Both the position numbers and the translations under genes were made by a program. A model generated the notes under the pieces. That model did not search any database, was not told where the DNA came from, and saw only the letters and a program-made list of their open reading frames with translations. A DNA stretch of 64,000 nucleotides, from NCBI GenBank assembly GCA_008638375.1, contig CM018052.1, positions 3,782,501 through 3,846,500 of the forward strand, in the 5' to 3' direction. Source of the DNA: Nyssa sinensis. Taxonomy: Eukaryota; Streptophyta; Magnoliopsida; Cornales; Nyssaceae. Shown here piece by piece: positions 56,823 to 64,000 of this stretch. Position 1 is the stretch's first letter. Each line of letters begins with the position of its first letter.

Positions 56823-57930
56823 GCATAGTGAAAATGGGGGTAAAAACCTGCTTCCATTTTCAAAAGTGTTTTCTCATCTTTTCTCTTTGGTTAGGTGGAA
56901 TCTGTTTCAAACCAAACTCTCGTTTTACTTTACGTGGAGATATCTCATTGCCTGGGGGATTAGATCCTGCTACCGGGCATTTATTCGTAGAAACCCATAA
57001 AATCCATGATGCTTATGCATAATTTATTTGCATTTAAATACATTTATCACATAACTTTTCATAATACTTTCGTGAACACTTAATACAAGATGCTTATGAC
57101 TTCATGATGAAATTTTCAAACCTTGAGATAAGAAATTTCAAGATATGTAGACATGTTAAACACTTTTAAACAAAAGACTGTTAAAGAAATCATTCATTGA
57201 GCATGTCACAATAAGATTTATAAGAATGAATATTTTAAAACAGGAATCATGAAATATTGAATTTAACACTTAATCCTTCAGATATTTTGAAATTTAAAAC
57301 ATCTTCAAATCCGTGGAGTTAAATCTCCACTTCAAATGCAGGGTTACTCACCTTAGTCCTTAGGGTTGGTGCTATAATGTGCTTTTCCACTTCCTCTGTA
57401 GTTCCTTAGAACAATTCATAAATAACCTCGTTAACTTCATATCCACTGCAATATCTCTATTGATGCTTCTTAACTTATGCTTATATCATATTAAATCCCA
57501 ACTTTTATCTTAAGCGTTAATTTCTTAACGTATACTCTTCTGGTAGCTTCCTTAAATCATGAGGTTTGATTTTATACTCCACATATTTACGTGTCATATT
57601 TTTTCGTACTTCATTTCATAATATGGACCTCACCATTGGGCCCAGAACGTCGAAGAAAGTCAATTTAGACTCTCTCTACTTTTTATTTGACTTCAGGCAT
57701 GTTAGGGGCAATTTAGTAATTTACACTTTAACGTGTCTTAATTTTTTGGAGTCTTATCTCGAGAAACGGATCCCACCATTGGGTTCAAAATACCCAAAAT
57801 ATCAAAATACACTATTTGTTTATTCTATTTGGACTTCGTTTGACTTGTTTCAAGACTTGGGTAATTTCGTAATTTTATTTAAAATAATATTCTTTAAAAT
57901 CTGTCTAACACATAGTGTTTAATTTAAAAT
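56823..57930 (-). mobile_element. LTR B, right part
   Basis: Resumes after C with GTGAAAATGGGGGTAAAAAC, matching C's own 29090 region, then 'gggttactcacctta' (57339), TCTTCTGGTAGC (57537) and two CACCATTG modules (about 57628 and 57772). B lacks the LTR-borne ORF present in C. A clear right terminus and the expected TGATG duplication were not found, so B is probably truncated near 57930. Confidence 0.6.
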
Positions 57931-58794
57931 AAACATTACCTCCATATTATGCTTATCCCCATTTCGAATTCCATCCACGTGAACTCAATGAAATCTCTCT
58001 TTTTAGTGAAACGTTTCTGGTGATCCATTGAGACTGTACATTTTCACTCCAACCGCCAACCTTTGGAGAATTTGTAGTCGAGTGTCACAAGCCCCAACCA
58101 TGTGTCTTGCTCTGACCTTCAACCGGTTAGCCATCTCTTTCCTGAGGGACTACATTTGTTGCCCAACTAATTTTCTCTACTTGAATTTCTCTAGTTCAGC
58201 ATATATCTCTTCTCAACTAAGCCGCCTTGTCTCACTCTCCTTTGGCAGCGTACATGCTTGAGAGTGATATTTAGGTTGCAGAGTGTGACCAACATATTTT
58301 CAAACAATTCAATTGTTTCTGTGGCTTTTCTAAACTAGGAATACCCTGAAACCAATACAGTCCAAGAGACTTCATCCTAATGTTCACCTCATTGAACAAC
58401 CAATCAGACTCTTCTATGCTTTCACATTCTCAACCCATCAACTCCAGTGTGCTTCATCATCATCGACGAAGCAGTGTCTGGTCATCGACATCCATCCACA
58501 CCAATATCACATGCACCAACACTGTAGCGCACAACCAACTATCAAAACTCATAGCAGGTGATGCTGCACTTTTTGACTCGCAATAAGTGTGGGCTCCGTG
58601 ACCTGTAGAACACTCAGAAAGACGATCAGAGGTCCACTGGATTGGCTCCAGCGGTAGTTGCTCCGATGCTTCAGTAAGTAAAAGGAATTGAAAGACTGTA
58701 TTGAAAGCCAAAGAATGAGCATGAAAATAAAGCGTACCTTTAGGGTTTAATTTATAGACCATGGCCTTCCTAAGTTGATTAGGATTCGGAGCCA
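57931..58794 (-). other. Unclassified, gene-like sequence shared with LTR D cargo
   Basis: 58020 to about 58200 is clearly similar to 33440-33600 in LTR D (ATTGAGACTGTACA, CGCCAACCTTTGGAG, CTTCAACCG, GACTACATTTGTT). On the minus strand this reads coding-like with stops: SLRKEMANRLKVRARHM, RLAVGVKMYSLNG. Upstream on the same strand an ORF 58460-58795 begins MAPNPNQLRKAMVYKLNPKG and contains a plausible GT-AG intron (58739 down to about 58670). It looks like a decayed gene or captured fragment whose parts were spread by LTR D-type elements. Family not recognised. Confidence 0.45.
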
Positions 58795-59148
58795 TGATTG
58801 TAGGGATTTGATCATCAGAGATTGCAGTTACCTTGTTGAGTATCGCATAGAGATAACCATAGATGGTAGTTTCCTTGTTGAAGACTGCTTCCTTATTCCT
58901 TACTCGGCATCTTCTAAGGCGGTGACGAGGTCTGGAATGTTGGTCTGGACCCTGTGATCAGTTCTAAGACCCTTGTCCAGATATATGTGCTCTGAAGGCA
59001 TATGTTCGGTTACTTCCGACCTTTTGTGCTGATCTGGATGCTTGAGCTTTTAGTCATTGGCTGAGTGAGAACCCTGTTGGCCGAGCATGAGTTGGATTAT
59101 GGTCATACGTGTCACGTGCTGATTGGCCTGCTCTTTTATGGTATATCA
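58795..59148 (-). mobile_element. Probable 3' LTR of a Tat-lineage element
   Basis: Minus strand reads TGATATACC...CTACAATCA (354 bp), with TGAT/ATCA ends, and lies next to a purine-rich GGGAGGGAG (59152-59164 on the minus strand), the right place for a polypurine tract. The downstream pol end at 63756 is on the same strand. A G-box CACGTG and an inverted CCAAT lie together at about 59112-59126. The partner LTR is outside the window, so ends are tentative. Confidence 0.4.
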
Positions 59149-59392
59149 GTTACTCCCTCCCAAGTCCTAGTTTGATGCTAGCAAGCAACTAGGGCTAAGC
59201 CTTTTCCGGAGAGTCATGTGTCCTGCTTGTTCGCCTTCCAAGGCAACTGTCGGGGCGCCATTTATTGCGCAGCCGAAGATTAGGTCTTTTCAAGGTCATT
59301 ATTTGTACTGGTTGATAGTTGGGTTTCCCGAAATCATCATTGTTCCAAACCGTCATGGCGTTTGGTCTTGGTGGGTCCCTTCTGATACTGTG

Positions 59393-59402
59393 TTTATAAA
59401 TA
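59393..59402 (+). promoter_or_regulatory. TATA box of the antisense gene
   Basis: TTTATAAATA about 170 nt upstream of the ATG at 59571. An expected start near 59430 gives a leader of about 140 nt ending in CT-rich DNA. A G-box/CCAAT pair lies about 270 nt further upstream in the presumed LTR. Confidence 0.6.
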
Positions 59403-59570
59403 CGCGGTGAGATTTTGAAATGACCTTTTCCCGTCATTTTCACTGTGCTAGAAGATTTCGTCCGCCATTGTTGGTTTGTGCGACCTTAAAGAACACCGAT
59501 TTCCTGAGTTAGAACTGGTTCGACCGATTTTTTCCCTTCTCTTGCTTCTTTCTTCTTAAATTCGGGAATA

Positions 59571-61487
59571 ATGTCTGCTTCTTTTGAATCCCCAATTGTA
59601 AGTGAGGGAGCAGGAAATCCTTTTGAGATGGCTGTACCGTCTCCTGTGGAAGATGTAGGTAACCTTGCTCTCGAGGATATTGGGGAGAGGCCTATTGAAC
59701 CTCCCCTTAGTCCTAGGGTTAGGATAGTTGATGCCTTTGAAGAGCCCCGAGACAGGGCTGGGGAGACCTCTGGTAGGTCTTCCCATAGAGAAGAGGGTGA
59801 GAGTGCTGTTACTCAGAGCCTTCTGGACGAATGGAGGGTAAAATACAATTTTCCCCCGAATGTGACCTGTAGAGTTCCAGGCCCCATGGATCGTCCCCAA
59901 AATATTGAAGCCGGGGAGATTTGTGTTTATCTTGCTTGGTTCGAAATGGGCTTGAGACTCCCATTGCCAGATTTAGTCAAGCAATTCTTTTATTGGTACA
60001 AGCTCTACCCTACTGACCTGAATCTCAATAGCTGGCGGCAGCTTCTAAGGTTTATGTGTTGGGACACCAAAACGAGGTGGATGTGTCCCTGGACTTGATC
60101 CGTAGCAATATAGATCTGAAGTTCAAGCAGGCGGAAGGCCTTTTCTACATGTCCTTTGAGAAGGGGTTCCGACCCTTGTCCTCCGTTCCCACTTCCAATA
60201 AAGCGTGGAAGAAGTGGTACCTCTTCGTCGGAGGAGGATGGGAGCACGAAGACTTCCAGGACAGTGAGGCCTCTCTGTTCCCTCGTGCTACTGGTCATAA
60301 GGGTGAGGCTTATTCCCTTAGGTTTGCTTTAGCTTTGTTACGTCTTCCGAACTGACAAACTGATATATCATTCCTTACTTATGTGTAGTCAAGAGTGCTT
60401 GAAAGAGGCCCGAGTTTACCGACGTACTGCGAGATCAGTATCGAGTGCTGCTTTCGACTTCTGACCGGGGTCACTCTGTTATTATAACTTCGGAGAACTT
60501 GATGGCTGCTCATTCTACAGAGCTCAAAAAGAGGAAGACGTTGAAGTGGGCAGCTGCGGAGGCCCTAGTGGTGGGGGAGGCTTCCTCCCGAGCTGAGCCT
60601 GATGCCCCCTTTGAAGTAAAAATGAGGAGGTTGATTTCTGGTTCTCTCGAGCCAGCCCCTGCCGAGGCTGAGAAGAAGGCCGAACCCGCCGTTCCTTTTT
60701 CGGCCGTTCCTTCTGCCCCTTCCGGTCCGAGCAGAAGGACTAGGAAGGGGAAAGCACCTGCCGCACCATCCGAGCCGTTTGATGAGCCGGACTATCAAAT
60801 TGCCAAGAAGGCATTTGACCAAATATGGGCTCAGGGCCTTCACCGATACAGAGGGGACGACCCCTCAAAGCTGATGACTCAGATGATGAATCTCCAGATG
60901 AGGGTAACTTCTGAAGTTGTTCTTATCTTTACTGTTTGTTCATTTTGTTCAATCGAACTTGTCTGTCTTGCCTTGTGTAGAGCATGCATAGTTTAGCTGC
61001 TCTGATGGTGACTCCCATGGGCCTCGAGGAGGCTGAAAAAATGAAGGCTGAAATGGACGAGATGAGGCTGGAGCTCAGAACAGCCCGATCCAAGGTTCTG
61101 ACTGCTGAAGAGGGTCTGAAGGAAGGTAGCACCAACCTTGCCGTGGCAGAGTCTGAGAGGGACATATATGCTCAGAAAGTTGAGGGGCTTCAGGCGGAGT
61201 TGGTTGAGCTCCGAAATTCCTTTGATCAGAAGGTTCAGGAGACAGTTGATCATGCCAAGATTGAGACTGAGATAGAATTGAAAGAGGAAGTCGAACAGAT
61301 GGGTGATGACCTGATCCGGTTTGGTTTTGAAAGCTTCCGAACTAGATTTCAGGCTCAGTTCCCAGGTTTTGACGTGTCGTCAATCGTTCCTCCTGAACCT
61401 ACCTCGTCTAGTCCTGACCCGTACAAGACGTCTAGGGCTACTGCCCTAAATTTGGAAGAGGATCCAGGCCCTTCTGACAAGGCTTGA
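59571..61487 (+). pseudogene. Antisense gene of a Tat element: PF04195-like protein with coiled coil
   Basis: Exon 1 from ATG 59571 (MSASFESPIVSEGAGNPF): acidic N-terminus, then the 'putative gypsy type transposon' core (SLLDEWRVKYNFP, RVPGPMDRPQNIEAGEICVY, LAWFEMGLRLPLPDL, LYPTDLNLNSWRQLLRF). A one-base frameshift near 60055 shifts to VSLDLIRSNIDLKFKQ and WYLFVGGGWEH. An intron lies about 60350-60410 (edges uncertain). Exon 2 runs to 60903 (Pro/Ala-rich, basic patch RRTRKGK). Intron 60904-60980 is GT-AG, 77 nt, phase 0. Exon 3 60981-61487 is a coiled coil (about 61030-61300) with an acidic tail. About 590 aa in all. It lies antisense to pol, between pol and the 3' LTR, where Tat elements are known to carry extra ORFs. 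The frameshift makes this copy defective. Confidence 0.75.
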
Positions 61488-62326
61488 GGCTTTATGGGCT
61501 TTTTTATTTTTCTTTGTTTTTTTTTTTTTTTTGTCATTGCCCTTTCGATGTAACAAATATACACTTTTGATCAGTAAAATTGACTTTCCTTCAAATTCTT
61601 CTTGTGTTCTCTCCTTCTGTGCAATTTTGTCGTAAGTATAGCTATTCTGAGCCTCTTGCATGTTAGATCAACCGTCCAGTAGTCAATAGTTGCTTTCTGA
61701 GCTTCGATACTTGTTATTGAATAATGAGTGTAGATTAACTTCAACTGTCTCATTATAATAAGATAAGAAAACAAACATAATCAGATAGACAGAGCCTAAT
61801 AGAGTGGGAGTAAACTTTTGTAGAGCTCTGAAATAGACTGCTCTGAATCAAGAGCTTGTGAAGATAACTAGGCAGCTTGTGCTTGTCATTATGATGCTCG
61901 GCATGCTGTTTTATCCGAGCTGTTTGGCCTTTGTTATATGGCTGGCCTGTCATAAAATAGTTAAGACTGGAAGGTCTGAATCTCGGATAGGGGGCCTGTA
62001 CATCCAGATTTTTTCCCTTTCTCTTTATCAATTCAGAAGCTTCAGTGCTGGACTGTGGTTTTTGTTCAAAGAGTTCTGTACCCTGTCTCTTGGTATATCA
62101 AAGAGGCACATTTAATGCACCGTTTATTTATTCGATTGTTGTTTGGGATTTTGAGGCCAATCTCTTTTTCACCGTTGCGACGGTTCAGTTGGGTGGCTTT
62201 TGGACTTCAAAGGTCTATATATATGGAAACGAGGGCATACGGTTGCGTTCAACCCTTTTTGTTCCCAAATTGTTTCCTCGTAGGAGAGACTTTAGATGCT
62301 GTCGGAATTTTGTCACTCACCCGGAG
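61488..62326 (+). promoter_or_regulatory. Intergenic region with second antisense promoter
   Basis: After the first antisense gene there is a T-run (61517-61533) and AT-rich DNA without genes. From about 62100 a promoter-like stretch leads to a TATA box (TCTATATATATGG, about 62213-62226), followed by about 100 nt of leader to ATG at 62327. The layout resembles that at 59270-59571. Confidence 0.5.
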
Positions 62327-62752
62327 ATGATGGATGATTCTTTGTCTGAGTTAGGAATGATTAAACTGTGGCCGAGAGTTAACCTTCCCCCTTTCTCAGT
62401 CTCCAAGGAAGGATTAAAGGAGGCACAAGTCCTCTTGTCCCCTTTGGTATCCGGTCGAGATTCCTCCGATTGGTGGTGGTCCCTCCTTGATTCAACCGAG
62501 GCTTGGAGCGTCGGTGATGAAGACGCAAGTGGGGTGCCTCCTCTTCTTCATGTCTTGTCAGAGACCCTTGCTCCAATCGGCCGGGGTGTGACAACTGATG
62601 TGAGGAAGACGAATGTCGGTCCCCTGAGACCCAGAGCCCTCATCATCCGTTGGTCGTGAGATCAATGATAGTGATGATGAAATGGCCTGGGTGCTTCTTG
62701 ATGCGGATTGGGGTTCAGGGTTCCTTCCTTTCAAATGGAGCCGGCGACGGCG
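62327..62752 (+). pseudogene. Second antisense ORF of the Tat element (frameshifted)
   Basis: From ATG 62327: MMDDSLSELGMIKLWPRVNL, PPFSVSKEGLKEAQVLLSPL, SSDWWWSLLDSTEAWSVGDE, and so on to a stop at 62659. In the next frame, starting near 62625, protein-like reading continues (DPEPSSSVGREINDSDDEMA, WVLLDADWGSGFLPFKWS) to a stop at about 62752, so a single-base shift near 62,620 is likely. The product is acidic and Trp-rich. A polyadenylation signal AATAAAG follows at about 62927. Family not recognised. It is a second gene on the strand opposite to pol. Confidence 0.5.
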
Positions 62753-63279
62753 GTAATGGAAGTTTTGGATCCTGTGCCCCTTTATCATCCGAGGAAGAAA
62801 GCCGTGATGTTGCAAACTGTAGCTTCTGTAGTAACTTCTGTAGTAGCCTATGTAACGATGTCTTTATTGTAGCCTCTGTTTTATTTCCAGTCTTTGTTGT
62901 ACTAATGTAAATCTTCTGAATCATCAATAAAGTTGAGTTCCCTTTTCTCAGATCTGATGTTCTTTTCTGTTTGAATGTGCTTTTCTGAGTTAGATCACCC
63001 TTTTGTGCACTTCTGATAAATAACTCCTCTTTATGCCTCAAGAATAGATCAAAGAAACTTTGCACAAAATTTGAAGTTTCGAAATAGTATTCTTCAAATC
63101 TGTTCGGCACTTGTAATGTTTGTTGCTAGATAAGCAAAATAATTTAAGTGTCAGCTTTGGGGAGTTCAGACTTGGGAGACTTGCGTGAGTCTTGGTCGAA
63201 GATGCTTAGAACTTCTGCCTTTGGATGGACTGGATCACAGAGTCTGCTAATTGAAGATGGGTCAGGCTCGGAAGGCCTG

Positions 63280-63725
63280 TGCAGTAGGGTGGACCAGGCT
63301 CTGAAGGCCTGTGCATTAAGGTGGACAAGGCTCTAGAGGCCTATGCATTAGGAGATAGACCAAGTATTTAAGATCTGTACATTATGGACCAGGCTCTAGA
63401 GGCCTGTGCATTATAGATGGACCAAGTACTGAGACTTGTGCATTATGGACCAGGCTCTGGAGGCCTGTGCATTATAGATGGACCAAGTACTGAGACTTGT
63501 GCATTATGGACCAGGCTCTAGAGGCCTGTGCATTATAGATGGACCAAGTACTGAGACTTGTACATTATGGACCAGGCTCTGGAGGCCTGTGCATTATAGA
63601 TGGACCGAGTGCAAAAACTCGTACATTATGGACCAGGCTCTAGAGGCCTGTGCATTTATAGATGGACCGAGTGCAAAAACTCGTACATTATGGACCAGGC
63701 TCTGGAGGCCTGTGCATTTATAGAT
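63280..63725. repeat. 61-bp minisatellite in the Tat 3' region
   Basis: ATGGACCAGGCTCT recurs at 63384, 63445, 63506, 63567, 63628 and 63690: period 61 (last 62), with degenerate copies back to about 63280. Each unit consists of two related halves, one with GACCAGGCTCTAGAGGCCTG and one with GACCAAGTACTGAGACTTG. 61 is not a multiple of three, so the ORF across it is accidental. Confidence 0.93.
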
Positions 63726-63755
63726 GAACATTCTATGGAAGTAAAAGCAACATTT

Positions 63756-64000
63756 CTACTGATAATACTTCTGTAAGTGTTCCACGTTCCATGGCCTAGG
63801 AACAGGCTTCCCGGTCATGTCTTCTAGCTAGTAGGTGGTAGGCCGAACAACCTTTGTTACTTTATAGGGGCCTTCCTAGTTTAGTGACAACTTTCCCATA
63901 GTACGATCCTTGGTGTTTTGAAAGACTCTTCTTTAGACATAGTCTCTGACTTGAAAGCTGACTGTCTTGAGTCCTACCTTGGATTTGTTGACCATTCTCT
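63756..64000 (-). pseudogene. Tat-lineage Ty3/gypsy integrase C-terminus
   Basis: Minus-strand reading at the window edge: VNKSKVGLKTVSFQVRDYV, stop, RRVFQNTKDRTMGKLSLN, WEGPYKVTKVVRPTTYQLED, GKPVPRPWNVEHLQKYYQ, stop at 63756-63758. The WEGPY...RPWN-EHL-KYY ending is typical of the Tat group of Ty3/gypsy elements. One internal stop. The rest of pol lies beyond 64000, so transcription of this element runs leftward into the minisatellite and the two antisense genes. Confidence 0.88.

Noticed and set aside
27652..57930. B as a clean solo LTR with duplicated TGATG
   Set aside because: A right terminus and second TGATG could not be found; the sequence at 58018 onward belongs to something else.
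58460..58795. Intact host gene starting MAPNPNQLRK
   Set aside because: Only a short exon-like reading with stops downstream; the start codon coincides with the presumed LTR junction at 58795 and no family is recognised.
63478..63723. 81-codon ORF with Trp/Leu/Arg/His repeats
   Set aside because: Arises from the 61-bp minisatellite, whose period is not a multiple of three.
63280..63725. CRISPR-like array
   Set aside because: Repeats are contiguous with no unique spacers, and the setting is a plant retroelement.

Overview
This window looks like nuclear heterochromatin of a eudicot plant with a large, repeat-rich genome. It is AT-rich, full of (TA)n tracts, and almost entirely transposable-element DNA. 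Intact CDS are rare, LTRs of 2.7-5.4 kb dominate, introns are GT-AG, and there is an endogenous florendovirus-like pararetrovirus, a group known from angiosperm genomes. I see no intact host gene, no rRNA gene and no CRISPR array.

Left part (1-10096): a decayed non-chromoviral Ty3/gypsy element on the + strand (gag relic 1690-2504, reverse transcriptase relic 9827-10096) is broken up by a minus-strand Tekay-type LTR with a dead chromodomain (2505-6402), a partial LTR (6403 to about 7740) and two inverted copies of a copia-like LTR (1-1450 and about 7750-9121). The RT relic stops abruptly at 10096, where a long plus-strand LTR (E1, 10097-15450) begins, followed by its PBS and a gag relic.

Middle (16053-26307): a young, structurally complete Tekay/Del-type chromovirus (element A, minus strand) sits inside E1. 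It has near-identical 2.76-kb LTRs, the 5-bp target duplication TTAAC, a tRNA-iMet PBS, a polypurine tract and a 1443-codon gag-pol. One stop codon separates gag-pol from its chromodomain.

Right centre (27652 to about 57.9 kb): a Russian-doll nest whose layers I resolved from target-site duplications. LTR B contains solo LTR C (28389-56817, AACAT); C contains solo LTR D (31982-56037, ACTTG); D contains a non-autonomous LTR element F (34056-54443, AAGGT) with no coding interior; F's 3' LTR contains a pararetrovirus (about 42012-53926) placed in a TA tract; the virus ORF1 contains solo LTR H (48506-51916, TGTTT). LTRs F, H and D share both ends but carry different gene-like cargo. In both F LTRs the cargo includes about 50 codons resembling the largest subunit of plant RNA polymerase V (NRPE1), part of the RNA-directed DNA methylation machinery.

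Right end (58795-64000): the 3' part of a minus-strand Tat-lineage Ty3/gypsy element. The integrase C-terminus ends at 63756, followed by a 61-bp minisatellite, then two genes in antisense orientation with their own TATA boxes. One of these is spliced and carries a 'putative gypsy type transposon' (PF04195-like) domain. A probable short LTR follows at 58795-59148.

All calls come from reading the sequence and from remembered family motifs. No search or alignment was run.
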